DNA from: Aptenodytes patagonicus
Taxonomy: Eukaryota; Chordata; Aves; Sphenisciformes; Spheniscidae
Reading direction: 5' to 3'
NCBI RefSeq assembly: GCF_965638725.1
Contig: NC_134950.1
Coordinates: 78,604,657 to 78,668,656 of the forward strand
Length of the DNA stretch: 64,000 bases
Shown here: positions 48,601 through 59,854 of the stretch, piece after piece
Layout of the letters: each line of letters opens with the position of its first letter
How positions within the stretch are numbered: position 1 is the stretch's first letter
The notes under the pieces: generated by a model
The model's input: the letters and a program-made list of their open reading frames with translations, nothing else
The model's database searches: none
What the model was told of the DNA's origin: nothing
Position numbers and translations under genes: made by a program

Positions 48601-51600
48601 TACCACAACTCTCTGGGCCCGGCCGTCCAGCCAGTTTTTGACCCAGCGCAGAGTACACCTGTCCAAGCCATAAGCAGCCAGTTTCTCCAGGAGAATGCTG
48701 TGGGAAACAGTGTCAAAGGCTTTACTAAAGTCCAGGTAGACAACATCCACAGCCTGTCCCTCATCCACTAAGCAGGTCACCTTGTCATAGAAGGAGATCA
48801 GGTTAGTCAAGCAGGACCTGCCTTTCATAAACCCATGCTGACTGGGCCTGATCACCTGCTTGTCCTGTATGTGCCACGTGATCGCACTCAAGATGATTGG
48901 CTCCATAACCTTCCCCGGCACCGAGGTCAGACTGACAGGCCTGTAGTTCCCCGGATCCTCCTTCCAGCCCTTCTTGTAGACGAGAGTCACATTTGCTAAC
49001 CTCCAGTCAACCGGGACCTCCCCAGTTAGCCAGGACTGCTGATAAATGATGGAAAGTGGCTTGGTGAGCGCTTCCGCCAGCTCCCTCAGTACCCTTGGGT
49101 GGATCCCATCTGGCCCCATAGACTTTTGTGTATCTAAGTGGTGTAGCAGGTCGCTAACCATTTCTGCTTGGATTATGGGGACTTCATTCTGCTCCCCATC
49201 CCTGTCTTCCAGCTCAGGGGGCTGGGTACCCCGAGAACAGCTGGTCCTACTATTAAAGACTGAGGCGAAGAAGGCATTAAGTACCTCAGCCTTTTCCTCA
49301 GCCTTTGTCACTATGTTTCCCCCCACATCCAATAAAGGATGGAGATTATTCTCAGCCCTCCTTTTGTTGCTAATGTATTTATAGAAACATTTTTTATTGT
49401 CTGTTACGGCAGTAGCCAGATTAAGTTCTAGTTGGGCTTTGGCCATTCTAATTTTCTCCCTGCATAACCTCACAACATGCTTGTAGTCCTCCTGAGTTGC
49501 CTGTCCCTGCTTCCAAAGGTCATAGACTCTCTTTTTTTCCTGAGTTCCAGCCAAAGCTCTCTGTTCAGCCAGGCCAGTCTTCTTCCCTGCTGGCTCATCT
49601 TTCGGCACATGGGGAGAGCCTGCTCTTGCACCTTTAAGATTTCCTTCTTGAAGAATGTCCAGCCTTCCTGGACCCCTTTGCCCTTCAGGACTGCCTCCCA
49701 AGGGACTCTGTCAACCAGGCTCCTAAACAGGCCAAAGTCCGCCCTCCAGAAGTCCAAGGTAGCAGTTCTGCTGACCCCCTCCTTACTTCTCCAAGAATTG
49801 AAAACGCTACCATTTCATGATCGCTATGCCCAAGACGGCCTCCAACCATCACATCACCCACAAATCCTTCTCTGTTCACAAAGTCAGAAATCTCAGTGCC
49901 ATGTCAATCCAAAGGAGGTATTTTTTTCTTTGAAACTTGTTCTCAGAATATTCCTTCTGAACACTGAAACCATATGAAAAGAAAGTCTCAACTCCTTTAT
50001 GCTGTGAGTGAGGTCTGAAGGAACCTGTAAAACAGTTCCAATATATGTTCAGTTCACTTGAAGTACTTTGTGTTATTAAAAGAGGTATCTGAAACCCGAA
50101 GAGATGCTGTTTATAATTGTTGAGATGAATGTACGTAAGAACATCTGCAATATTTTCTTGAACTTACTGTTTCTAATTATTTCAGCTCTAAAAAGGCAAT
50201 TGTTTTCATATATTGTATTAGATTAGTCACTATGTATCAAGACATGCAATTTGAAAAGATCCCTTTCTGAACAAAGTATACCAATTATGCTTCATTTTCT
50301 ACTTTCCACTTTACAGTTTTAATTTTCTTGAAAATTAAATATAATTGCTTATAAAACCAATGAAACTATTCGTCAGTTGTATTTCTCTGAAAATTGTATT
50401 TGTAGTGGATAGCACTGACGTATCTGAAGAGTCTCATTACTGATAGCATAGTTAGTTAAGGTTAATTCTAAGGTTATTGAAACTACATAAATTGAGATTT
50501 AGCTAATGTGCAGGCTTTCTAGAATATTTGAGCATTAGGAGGAGAAATACTCCAGTTAGAGATTTAGGTGGATGTAAACTGTGATATGACTCAGTGGTAA
50601 ATTGCATGTTCTTAAGTCACTGGAAGTCTTAGAAAGTGCTTTTTGATTTCTAAGTAGCATTTGGTGTTTCAAAATTACTTCCATGACAGAAATAGATAAA
50701 GCTTATACTATAAGGAGTTAAATTCACGTTAACAGATAATTTTATTCTTAATATGGCAGCTTACTCTCATGTCAGTTCTGGAGAGCAGTCCAGCAACTTA
50801 GTTAAATATTTCCCAGGCCTTCACCATAACGTGTTAGTACTAGTCAGTTGATAAGGAATGTGGACCCATGCAAATGGATTACTAAAATGTAATTACGCTT
50901 TTTCTTCAGTCCGTACTTGAAGTCTTCCTTCGGTTCTATGTGTCACAGGCATTCCTATGAGGATGTAAAGGGTTGAACGGGTGAGGCTCAGGAACTGATG
51001 TGTTTGTGCAGGGCAGGGACCAGGGAAAACCTTTAAAAGCACTAGATATTGCCCTGATTGATTGTTTTTGAGAGAAAACTTGAGTCCATTGCAGAAATAG
51101 TCAGAAGCCTGAACTGTTAGGGTTCCTGGATGACCGTTTTAAAACCTGAGTCTTCATAAAACCACAACGGCAGGCAGGTAATTAGAGAGGGAGTAGCTTA
51201 TTTCTTTTGAAGGGATTCAGATATTTATAAATCTGGGAAGACTCCAGAATTATACATTTCCTTGCCATTAGAATTTACAAATAAATGATAGTTCCCATAA
51301 AATATTTAAGTATACTGAAAATTAGACATAGACATGCAATATCTGTAAGAGGACAAGCTCTGTGATTTCTTTAAAACATTGCAAGTTAGACATCTGAAAT
51401 ATGGTAAAAAGTCCTAAATACTTGGATCAGAACTGACTAGAATCTGAAACCAGTAAATAAAAAAAAAGTTGATTTCATTGACTTTGTTCTATAAACAGAT
51501 TGTGTTTTGTTACAGTTGCTTCCTTAGACAGAGAAAAACACAACAGACTATGTCAGCAAAGTGCTTGTGATGCGTCTCATAGACTAAACAAGGTACAGTA

Positions 51601-54600
51601 GATGGAAGAATAAAAAGGCAACTAACATAATAAGCTACTCTCACAATAAAGTATAATAATGTAAAAAATGAAATATACTTTGTTTAGTAAATTAATAAAT
51701 CAATATAAAAGTTTTAGTGGATATAACATTTGTATCAGTTAAAATTGCTAATACTCTATTGCCGTTATGGATAAGGCAGATCACACTATCAATCTATATT
51801 AAAGACAGTATATTAAGAGTATGAAAAGTGGCAAGACAATCGGGAAATTTTGAACATGTGCTATCTTATAAATATCAAACATGCTGTTTTGCAATGGGAG
51901 TGCCTTTCCATCACTTCAAAGTGATTTTATTATTGATCTGGCAGAATTTTAGCTACTTGAAGGTGTTCGGCTTTTACAGTAGAGAACCAGAAGCCACAGT
52001 CTTGCTTACTAGGTTGACTGTTAATTCAGAGGTTCTTAAAGGGGAAAAGAGAAAGGGGAAGGGAAGTACAGGAGGATTACCAAGAAATAGCAGGTATGCA
52101 AATCATCCCATGCAAATCATGCTTTGGGATTCCAGTGAAGGGGTGAGGGAGTCTAAAATAACATTGTACTCATTAAGCAGCTTCCATCCTGTACACTGAA
52201 AAAAACCCTAAATTTGTGGGGAAAGCTCATGATCAAAGTTCATCTTTTTCATACAGACAAGACGATCAAATTAAGAGAGCATGAATAAATTTGGTTTTGT
52301 CAATTTGTGTGTGTACTGAACCTTGCAAGCCTATTAAAGATTTTTTTTTGCTTTTTCTTTTTAGCTTTCTACATATATAATTAATCCCTGTATACAAATG
52401 AAGCACTGTCTGGATATGAAGCATTGATACTTTTTACTGTTAGACTTTGTCAGGTGGCTAATGGGTCTATTTTTTGTTACATATTTTATATATTTTAGCC
52501 AGTTAGAAGTCACATTTTTAACTACTATGACTTAAAATCTTTAATATTCCAGTGGAAGAGACTTCATAAAAAATGGTCCAAAATTCCAGAGAAAATATTT
52601 TTAAAAATAAACATTGCCTTTGGCTAGGGAGATGGACTAGCTGAGATGGAATAGAGCTCCCTTGTATTCTAACATTTCTGTGATTCTGTGCTGCTGGTTC
52701 TGCACTGATTGAAAGGAATGTTTTTCCTGTCTAGGATTGTATTTGTGCAAATCTTTTTGAGTAAGGGAATTAGTCTTCTGTGATGATATTTGATTGATAT
52801 AATAATAATAATAATCCCCTTGTTTAACTTGGCTTAGGACACCTTTGACATTTTCTTTTTATTGATCAGAAATAGCTAATAAAGGTGGAAAGTATGTCTG
52901 AAATATAAGTGAACCTAAATAATAGTACCTATGTAGATGGGAAAGCTGCAAGTCTATTGATGTTGGGCTACAGATGTCTAGTGTAGGCAAAATTGCCATG
53001 GATTAGCTTTTAAAGTTCTATTTGTATAATCCTGAACACTTTCAAAGACATTGCATTAATTGATCAAGGTTTAGCTAAATTAAAAACAACATATCCAAGA
53101 ATATCAGATTGTCCTCCTGTTTCCATTCAGCTACAATCAAAAGATTTAGTGGTACATCCTTTAAATCTTAATCCTAACTCATACTCACGTTCTTTTGTCT
53201 TTTCTTGTATTCTGACCTCTTTCCATCAAAGATTCTGAAAAAATATTGTTTCAATTTAGGCAAAACACCTTATAGAGAGATTTTTTAAGCAGCAAGTGGA
53301 AATTAGCAGGAAAAGTTCTGAACCGTTGCCTGAAATATACTACATTGAAGGTACTCTGCAAATGGTATGGGTTGATCGCTGCTATCCAGGGTATGGAATG
53401 AATGCTCTAACACATCCAGACTGTCCAGAGTGTTGTGGTAAGTGACAAATTCATCTATCGTACAAAGTATTAAATATTGTTACAATGTTTTTTGCTCTGA
53501 TCGAACTCAGTACTTTGCTATTTAACTTTATAAAATCGTTATGCCATACTATTTTGGGCTGGTCAAGGTAACCAGTACTAGATCAGGTTAGTACTTGGGT
53601 ATAACTTTCATAAGACCTTGTTGATTTAGATTTTAAGCCAGACCTACACTTTCTATGGACTGATTTAAACTAAAATCAAGCAGATTAAGTTCAGACCTCT
53701 AGATAGCAGTGGGGTTTTTTAGAGTTAGCATAGGAAATCTGTAATCTGACAAGGTATGGTTCAAGTGGTGTTTTACGATGAGACAAACGACAATTATTTT
53801 TGTTCTTAAATTTATGAAAGGGGGCATAATAATGCAATGCTTTCATCTAATTACAAACTTAAATGCTACATTCCAGATCTGAGTAAAGTAAGAATAATAG
53901 ATAAAATAATCGCTCTGCATAGCTTTGCAAAATAAAGTTAAATTTATAAATATTTGTGATCCATTTGGAAGAATAAGGAAAGGGGGGAAATGATTTCTGG
54001 TAATTTTATTTTTGTCAGTTCTCATACTAAAATGAGTGATACTACCCTCCTTAGATGCTAAGGAGTGGATCGGTGTTTTAAAGAGTGGCTTTGCTAGATT
54101 GCATTTCGCCCAAGAAAAGGTTATTCATACGATTCCCAAATATTGAGCCTGAAGTTTCAAGGGAACAATGGAAGACAAGACACATAGCGAATAAATCTGT
54201 AGTCAACCTTTTGGCAGAGATGATTCCCTACAGACCTAGAAATGGTGGAAGAAAACACTGGATTACATACTGAACGACAGTTTACAGAATGGAATACACT
54301 TTGAAAAGAAATAGTAAGAATAGGGAAGAAAATAGAGACACCTCTAAAATTGCAGGACACGTGTAATGTTTCCATATGTGATGTTTTTTTCCAATTTGTT
54401 GTCTTCATCAGAAGGAACTTAAATTTTTTGGTCCATGTCTTCCAGCAAAAAGTGACAAATATCTGGAAGGGATATATATAAATATCAAATTTATTACATT
54501 TATTGTAATACAGAATATTGTTGCACATGATTTCAAGGAAAGATACATGAAAATCAAGTTTAGAAAAGCATGTCTTCTTTAGGATGATTTGTTTTGTACA

Positions 54601-57600
54601 GACTGCAATTCTGCTTTCCCCCAGAATATCTTACTCCATTCTAAACTAATTTGTATTCCTTTTTTCCTCAAAACACAACTTTGTCTTAGCTCTGGTGGCT
54701 GTTTAACATAAGTAGTAAAAAATAATACTGTTTTCTTGGCTGCCATGCTCCTTTACCTCCTGCACCAGACAGAAACACTACATAGCCCTACACCAGTGTC
54801 AACCCAAGAAGCTGATCCCTGTTCAGCTGGGATCCTAACAGACACCTCTTTGGCAGATACAGGGGCAAGCTTTCATATCTGAGGTACCTAAGAATCTGAA
54901 ACAGTCAGGCCTGAAATTTGACTGATTACTACTTCCCATAGTTGAGGATGTCATTCTGTCAGCATGCTCAAACATACGCTCTTTTCCTTAGTTGACCTCT
55001 TGGTAAAACTAGTAATTTCCTTTCCTAGAATCCAAAACACCCTATCATAGGCAGTAAAACTGAAAGGGTCCTCTGCTTATTGTTCTACCTCAAGGCAAGA
55101 TATAAGCTTCAGTTATTCCTGACAGATGTATCCTGCATAATCTTTAAAACCTCAGAAGACTACATAGACTCCCAAGGAAACATAACTCAACACTGCACAA
55201 CCTCACCATTGGAAAGCTTTTTTCTAAGATATTTATGTAATTTCCCTTGAAGTAGTTTATACCTGTTACTTCTCGTTCTGTCTCAGTAAATCTGGAAACG
55301 ATTCTGTTTATCTTTGAAATAGCTTTTCTATATCCTAGAAGACTGACCTTTTTTTTTTTTCTGATATTGTCTTCATTGAACGAAACCACCTCAAGTTCAG
55401 TCTTTTTGGTCGTGTTTGATAGACCTCTGTTCAGCCTGATTACTGTCCACTGTAAGTTCTCTACATTTGTTTTCAATGCCCCAAATTTCATGCAGTAGTT
55501 CTCAGGAGACGATGCTAACATGGGAGAATTAGTTGTGAATTGCTAAAATCCCTAGATTACTTAAACAGAAAATAAAATATTTTCCCTGTATCTTTGTTAG
55601 TGGGGGAGCTTTTTCCGAAACATGCACTTACTCATAGAAACATTTTGATAAACACATTTCCATGGTAGTATGGCAGCATTCAACTTCTTGGGTTATCCAA
55701 TAGTTTCCCTTGTAGTTGCAGGAACAAGGTCCTGTAATCCAGTTAAAACAAGTTTTAAGGTCCATTTTAGAGCTCTTTGGGAGTTTTGGTCTCTTTAGCT
55801 ACTCTTGCTTTGTAGTTAGAAGATCAAGCTTTCAATCTAAATTAATTAATGGGAAGTTCATACTCATTTGCCCTGCTGGGGAGAATGCCCTTTAGCTTAA
55901 GTAGATTTTTTTTTTGTCTCCTATTTTATAATCAGAACAAGTCAACTACTTCCTTTCTGCTTTTTGTAAGAGTTTGCATTCAGCAAACCTGTATCTCACA
56001 TGCCCCATTTTGAGTTTAATATTCTTGCACAGGGGTGAGTAGAATTTAACATGGTATTTCAGATGAGCTCTTATCAGTGCCTTTTACATCATTAGTGCTT
56101 TTCTTTTGGTCCCAAGAACCTCTCTCTCAAGTCATGTAACACTACCACGCTTCCCCTTTTCATTGTGACTGATCGTGCTCACAGTCCTCTTTAATCAAAC
56201 AAATATACAGGCCTTTCTCATTGTGTTATTTCTTCCTGCCTATTTAAATCTTGTCCTTACTCACATCTTCTTCCAGTTTTTTTGTCAGCATAGTTCATTG
56301 GGACTTTTTCTGATAATCTTGTTAGTGGAAATACTTAGTAAAGTCTGTCTAAGAGCAAGCTCACGAGTAATCCCTTTAGCAATTTCTCTCCAACTCTTAT
56401 TTCCCTTTTAAGCATCATTCAGTACTCTTTTTTAAATTTTATTCTAATCGTAATCTTCTGTAGTTTTATTACATTTGTATGTGCTGCCATATCAGGTGCT
56501 TTCAAATTGATTACGTGTTTATCTTCATTGTAAAACAACATCAAATTGTACTACTTTCCACTTACCTGCATGTGTTTCAGCATTCATTCATTAAATCTTT
56601 ACATAGTATAGAAGTCTGATCAGCTGTTCTGTGGTTTCATGGATTCTTTTTTCCTTTTCTGAAAAATTTATAATACATTTCTTACCAGTCATAGATTAGC
56701 ACCAGTCGTAGGGTATCGCTGCAGATACATTGCAAACCTCAGATTATCATCTGAGGGCCAGTTCCGTTTTGGAACATGGAGACAGATATTACTCAGACTT
56801 TCTAATTTAAGTACATTAAACTTTGAATAGTGCGACTGTTTCTAGTCTCCGGGTCTTGATGAGGATATGACAGAATGGAAAAGGTTATGGAGTAGGCCCG
56901 AGAACATGGAGAACTAAAAAAAACTATGCCTATCCTCTGCAGGTTTCATAAACAAACCTACTCCATTTTTACTTCTCATACAGCAAAACAGTTGGATGTT
57001 CAGTTACACCTGTTCTCTTTCCTCTATTATTTTTAGAGTATCTAGTTTCATGTAGTGTTCTAGTAGTTCTGGTTCCTCCACGCTGTTGTGCAGTGCTCTG
57101 TGAACAATGCATCATTTATTTCACACTGCCATCAGACAATCTGTGCACTAAGCATAACCCTTTCACCTGCTGCATCATCTACCAATCTAAATCTCCTGTA
57201 TTAGAACTTGTATTCGTTTTTTTCCCCATGCTTCAGTCTCATGTTCTTTTATATCATACTATATCCTCATTTGTTTCCCCCCCCTCTGCTTTTATATTAA
57301 AATGGCATTAAATATTGAGCTATTGTCTCACCTTCTACTCCCATTTTCTAGTCTAAATCTCTTTCTGAATTAGTCAATTAAACATGTTAACCTGATTAGT
57401 CACTGTGTGATGTATCTATCTTTAGAGAAATCTTTTTGGCAGAAAACACTGGTGGTAAAACATAGCAAAATTTTGTTCATCAGGTACCAGATAAGCCTCA
57501 GGCAGAACCGTTTACTGAGTGATTTTGTAGAGGCAATGACTTAAAGACATGGAGTTACTGCTGATTAATAATTCCATTTAGTCTTCTGCCTCTGTAAAGC

Positions 57601-59791
57601 AGTCTTGAATAAACAGAATTGATGAGTACAAACATCTTAGAAATTATTTCATTTGATTTTATCTTGATTTTAATGTTTTTCTGCTTTTAAAGCCCTGTTT
57701 TATGTTAAATAAAGCACATTATTCCAGGATAAGTTAATTAAATATTTTGGCAACAGCTACATAAGGTATGATCCACCATTAAATTTTACTTAACATACGC
57801 AATTGAGTCACTTTCACATCATCAAAACTTCTAAATATCATTTTTCTGGTTTATAAATCTATTTTTTTTGTTTTAGGGTTTTTTTTTTTAAATCAGATGC
57901 AGCTGTGAGATTAATACAGTACAGAATGTCCTATGTTTCTTAGGGCTTCTCTGGAGAGACAATTTGGTATCATACCCTGTACTAGCTTTATGAAATATTT
58001 TTTATCCTGTATTATTATTCTGCAGAGCTTGATTTCTGTAGTATTTTTAGTAGACTAGATACTGAATAGTCAGTTCTAATTTGGTTTTCTTCAGTTCTTT
58101 CTCACCGCATGGTGATTATTTATATTACTGAAACATAGTAACTTGAAAATTCAAAAGGAAATACATTATTCAAGAGAATATTGAAATAGTCCTAAAAATC
58201 AGAAGCGAGTGCAAAATACTAGTTAGCTTATAGGATACGAGAACAAATTAAGACATTGTGTGCATTTCAGTTTGTGAGGTGTGAAGTGGCAAGTATATAA
58301 ACTATGCTGTTAAAGATGTAGAATACTTTGCTAAGATGTTTATACTTTCAAAGTGAAGGTATACCAATAGGAGTTTTCCATTAGTGAAAAGATTGAAACA
58401 AGTTAAGTTTGCCTGTTAAAGAAGCTTTCCAGCAGCTGGCTAAATAAGCTACAGGTCCCTACTTCAGAAGATTCCTTTCTCTTTTTCATGCTTTCTGCTA
58501 GATAGCAAACAGATGACGCTTCTGAGAAATAAACTTTTTATCCCGTTGTAAGAGAAGTCTACCTTGCTCCAATTAAATAAACTGAAAATTCTGAAGGATT
58601 TACTAGAAGTGTGCCTATAATCTTCAATAAAAAGAGTAGAATTTTTCCTCCGGTACACAAGATGATTGATTTTCCAGACAGAAAGGTTGGAAAATGCCTT
58701 TAGTTACATGTATTTGTAAAGCTTTCTCTTTCCCATAAAGCCATCATGGTCTGCCTATACTAATGTACAAAAAAGGCAAGGTTTTGACATCATCTGCAGA
58801 GGACTCCTTCTCTCTTACATTTCATAAGACCTCTGAAACCCTCTTCAGTCAGTAACTGTGGCAAAAAATGCTAGGCAAGCTAGTAACAGCCACTGGGGAT
58901 CAAGTGAATCCTGCCAGCCTCAACAAACGAAGATAAACCAAACCAAATACTGAAAATCCTGCCGAAGGTTTGTGCAGTAGTGACTAAGAAGTCATTACTA
59001 AGCCAGGCAAAACTCAATAACCAGGTAAGCACCAATTCTGCAAAAGGAAGGAAGGTCTTAATTACCTTTGCGTACTGAATACTAATGCTGTTAATTAAAG
59101 ATCTATCCTAAAGAAAGGCTACCATTGCAAAATTGAAGTATGATTCAGGATAGTCATAACCAAATAGATAAAATTCTGCTTTTTTCTGCCAAGAGCATAA
59201 TGCTGAATTAGTCTTTTGTGATGAAGTCATTCTGCAGATGACTGTACAGACTTCATCAAATGGCGTAACACGATCCAACAGGAAAAAAATGTTTCATTCA
59301 GAACATACACTGATTTCTGGTTTGATGTAGTATTTTTTCATTACTGCTTAATAATTATCAGAACTTAGATTTCAACTTTGTCTTGTATTACTTATACAAG
59401 CAGCTATTGCAGTTTATTTAAAACATTACTGGATATAGGCCATATTAAAATGTAATTGAGGGACACACCCCCTGTAAGTAGATGGAGCGAAAAGTGATGA
59501 AGAGAAAAATACGGTGTAATAAATAGATGATACATAAAATGTATACAATTTTTTCATCATCAACTAGCAGAATGCTGGAAAAAAATCCGATCTTTTTTTC
59601 AAATAGGTAAAGATGCATTCTAAACATTTCAAATGTAAATATTTTTTTATTAATATCACTTAAATTCCACATTTTTCCCTTGGTTTTTTTTGTCCATAGT
59701 TGTATGCAGCCCAGGATCATACAATCCTAGTAATGGAATTCACTGTCTTCGGTGCGACAGCAGTTTGATATATGGAGCAACAAAGTGCTAA
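27510..59791 (+). CDS. ZPBP: Zona pellucida-binding protein 1, whole gene (8 coding exons)
   Basis: The protein sits in the sperm acrosome and takes part in acrosome assembly and egg-coat binding (family knowledge). Exons joined here: 27510-27624, 33692-33772, 36890-37015, 44447-44590, 46452-46670, 51516-51592, 53260-53437 and 59700-59791. Together they give 1032 nt, or 343 residues plus stop; mammalian ZPBP is about 350. All introns are GT-AG; all junctions are phase 1 except exon 6/7, which is phase 0. Features: a basic N-terminus with a hydrophobic signal segment (about residues 25-36); an Ig-like region with Cys81, Trp98 and a G-V-Y-T-C motif ending at Cys133; a middle region with NSS/NLS glycosylation sequons; and a Cys-rich tail (Cys295, 309, 312, 313, 316, 329, 332, 343). 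It is head-to-head with SPMIP7. Identity is by recognition of the Ig and C-terminal regions; no search was run. Confidence 0.93.
27625..33691 (+). other. ZPBP: ZPBP intron 1
   Basis: It holds the end of the CpG island, a CR1 fragment (27927-28345) and a short GC-richer block at about 30316-30560. The rest is AT-rich with no feature seen. Confidence 0.75.
27927..28345 (-). mobile_element. CR1 LINE 3' end fragment in ZPBP intron 1
   Basis: It begins on the plus strand with the ATAGAATCATAGAATC end typical of avian CR1. The minus strand encodes the CR1 C-terminus ([20 protein letters not shown] and [20 protein letters not shown]). It is about 420 bp and 5'-truncated, closely similar to the 3' end of the larger copy at 47.6 kb, and antisense to ZPBP. 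Confidence 0.95.
33692..33772 (+). CDS. ZPBP: ZPBP exon 2
   Basis: The acceptor is TCTTTTAACAG before 33692 and the donor is CCAG/GTATTT at 33773. It runs from phase 1 to phase 1, 81 nt. It encodes a basic linker (residues 39-65) rich in Arg, Lys and Ser between the signal peptide and the Ig-like region. This is the least conserved-looking part, so its support comes mainly from splice sites and phase. Confidence 0.8.
33773..36889 (+). other. ZPBP: ZPBP intron 2
   Basis: AT-rich sequence with no recognisable repeat, RNA gene or coding segment. Confidence 0.7.
36890..37015 (+). CDS. ZPBP: ZPBP exon 3: first half of Ig-like domain
   Basis: A polypyrimidine tract (eight T then CAG) precedes 36890, and the donor TCAG/GTAAGG follows 37015. 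It runs from phase 1 to phase 1, 126 nt, residues 66-107. It carries Cys81 (ILCLTN context) and Trp98 (FQWNGPGG), which match the B-strand Cys and core Trp of an Ig fold. Confidence 0.93.
37039..37079 (+). repeat. C-rich tract just after ZPBP exon 3
   Basis: It consists of C-runs broken by A, T and G, beginning 24 bases after the exon 3 donor. Confidence 0.8.
37440..39150 (-). mobile_element. Old, decayed CR1 LINE in ZPBP intron 3
   Basis: The minus strand shows scattered, frame-broken echoes of CR1 reverse transcriptase: KEEDPWNHR, then [33 protein letters not shown] and [15 protein letters not shown]. These correspond to motifs well preserved in the copy at 47.6 kb. The upstream part ([11 protein letters not shown]...[10 protein letters not shown]) is also recognisable. 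Many indels and stops mark it as much older. The 3' limit is uncertain and may reach about 37300. Antisense to ZPBP. Confidence 0.8.
44447..44590 (+). CDS. ZPBP: ZPBP exon 4: second half of Ig-like domain
   Basis: The acceptor is TTTACTAG before 44447 and the donor is TATG/GTAAGT at 44591. It runs from phase 1 to phase 1, 144 nt, residues 108-155. The G-V-Y-T-C motif supplies Cys133, the expected partner of Cys81. Two glycosylation sequons are present, NSS at 109 and NLS at 126. Confidence 0.95.
44591..46451 (+). other. ZPBP: ZPBP intron 4
   Basis: Ordinary AT-rich intron with no element recognised. Confidence 0.7.
46452..46670 (+). CDS. ZPBP: ZPBP exon 5: conserved middle region
   Basis: The acceptor is TTTTCCTGCAG before 46452 and the donor is TCAG/GTAAAA at 46671. 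It runs from phase 1 to phase 1, 219 nt, residues 156-228. It has four Cys, tandem glycosylation sequons (NSS and NTS) and a hydrophobic helix-like stretch ([13 protein letters not shown]). This is the ZPBP/ZPBP2-type region after the Ig domain. Confidence 0.95.
47590..49910 (-). mobile_element. CR1 LINE, 2.3 kb, with long reverse transcriptase frame
   Basis: The 3' end (47590) carries the AATCATAGAATCATTTAGG signature. Reading on the minus strand, the 5' end retains the last part of the endonuclease ([16 protein letters not shown], with the S-D-H motif) and then the linker and the reverse transcriptase. Three overlapping frames show two frameshifts near 49.5-49.8 kb, so the endonuclease is out of frame. 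The element is 5'-truncated and lies in ZPBP intron 5, antisense to the gene. High similarity to the 27.9-kb fragment suggests a fairly recent subfamily. Confidence 0.95.
47668..49701 (-). CDS. CR1 ORF2 reverse transcriptase remnant, 677 codons
   Basis: Uninterrupted from 49701 to the stop at 47668. It contains [26 protein letters not shown], motif A ([11 protein letters not shown], Asp about residue 324), motif B ([10 protein letters not shown]) and motif C. Motif C reads F-A-D-N (residues 410-413) where CR1 normally has F-A-D-D, so one metal-binding Asp is lost. The annotated Met is only the first in frame; the true protein began further upstream with the endonuclease. Not a host gene. Confidence 0.9.
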   Translation of the reverse strand: MGGSPEGQRGPGRLDILQEGNLKGARAGSPHVPKDEPAGKKTGLAEQRALAGTQEKKRVYDLWKQGQATQEDYKHVVRLCREKIRMAKAQLELNLATAVTDNKKCFYKYISNKRRAENNLHPLLDVGGNIVTKAEEKAEVLNAFFASVFNSRTSCSRGTQPPELEDRDGEQNEVPIIQAEMVSDLLHHLDTQKSMGPDGIHPRVLRELAEALTKPLSIIYQQSWLTGEVPVDWRLANVTLVYKKGWKEDPGNYRPVSLTSVPGKVMEPIILSAITWHIQDKQVIRPSQHGFMKGRSCLTNLISFYDKVTCLVDEGQAVDVVYLDFSKAFDTVSHSILLEKLAAYGLDRCTLRWVKNWLDGRAQRVVVNGVTSRWRPVTSGVPQGSVLGTVLFNIFINDLDEGIKCTLGKFADNTELGGSVDLLGGRKDLQRALDRLDRWAKANCMRFNKAKCRVLHLGHNNPMQCYRLGEEWLESCLSEKDLGVLVDSRLNMSQQCAQVAKKANGILACIRNSVASRSREVIVPLYSALVRPHLKYCVQFWAPHYKKDVEVLERVQRRATRLVKGLENKPYEEWLRELGLFSLEKRRPRGDLIVPYNYPKGGCSEVGVGLFSQVTTDRTRRNGLQLCQGRFRLGIRKNFFTERVVKHWNRLPREVGESPSLEVFKRRVDMVFRDVVS
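51516..51592 (+). CDS. ZPBP: ZPBP exon 6
   Basis: The acceptor is TTTTGTTACAG before 51516 and the donor is CAAG/GTACAG at 51593. It starts in phase 1 and ends in phase 0, 77 nt, residues 229-254. Two Cys lie in a short helix-like segment. It is the only junction in the gene that is not phase 1, and exon 7 matches it. Confidence 0.9.
51593..53259 (+). other. ZPBP: ZPBP intron 6
   Basis: AT-rich intron with one short ATA microsatellite and nothing else recognised. Confidence 0.7.
52799..52815 (+). repeat. (ATA)n microsatellite in ZPBP intron 6
   Basis: About five and a half ATA units in a row. Confidence 0.85.
53260..53437 (+). CDS. ZPBP: ZPBP exon 7: start of Cys-rich tail
   Basis: The acceptor is TCAATTTAG before 53260 and the donor is TGTG/GTAAGT at 53438. 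It runs from phase 0 to phase 1, 178 nt, residues 255-313. It holds the block [15 protein letters not shown] followed by Cys295 and the CPECC cluster (309-313). This is the most recognisable ZPBP segment in the window. Confidence 0.96.
53438..59699 (+). other. ZPBP: ZPBP intron 7
   Basis: A 6.3-kb AT-rich intron. It may hold a very old LINE remnant near 55.1-56.4 kb; otherwise no feature. Confidence 0.65.
55100..56420 (-). repeat. Possible very old LINE (CR1/L3-like) remnant in ZPBP intron 7
   Basis: Parts such as TATTTCAGATGAGCTCTTATCAGTGCC near 56055 (on two lines of text) resemble the CR1/L3 3' region, where a similar sentence occurs in younger copies. A 125-codon minus-strand frame at 55144-55521 shows no recognisable domain. 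The limits are guesses. Confidence 0.35.
59700..59791 (+). CDS. ZPBP: ZPBP exon 8: last coding exon
   Basis: A long T tract and CCATAG precede 59700. It enters in phase 1 and encodes residues 314-343 with a C-x2-C pair and a C-terminal Cys, an EGF-like or TNFR-like spacing. The stop TAA is at 59789-59791. The preceding intron is 6.3 kb. Confidence 0.94.
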
Positions 59792-59848
59792 CGGCTGAGG
59801 GATTTGCACTCTTGTAATAGCTCTTATGAATTTTAACGTGGTAATATT

Positions 59849-59854
59849 AATAAA
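59849..59854 (+). terminator. ZPBP: ZPBP poly(A) signal
   Basis: AATAAA lies 58 bases after the stop codon and is followed within about 25 bases by a GT-rich stretch (TGTGTACAGTTTGTTTTGG), a plausible downstream element. The 3' UTR would then be under 100 bases. Confidence 0.75.

Larger units (their letters stand above)
46671..51515 (+). other. ZPBP: ZPBP intron 5
   Basis: It contains the 2.3-kb CR1 copy. The flanking DNA shows no other element, and no target-site duplication was evident around the CR1. Confidence 0.7.

Noticed and set aside
48098-49384. Plus-strand open frames of 69-166 codons over the 47.6-kb CR1
   Set aside because: Antisense shadows of the CR1 reverse transcriptase frame.
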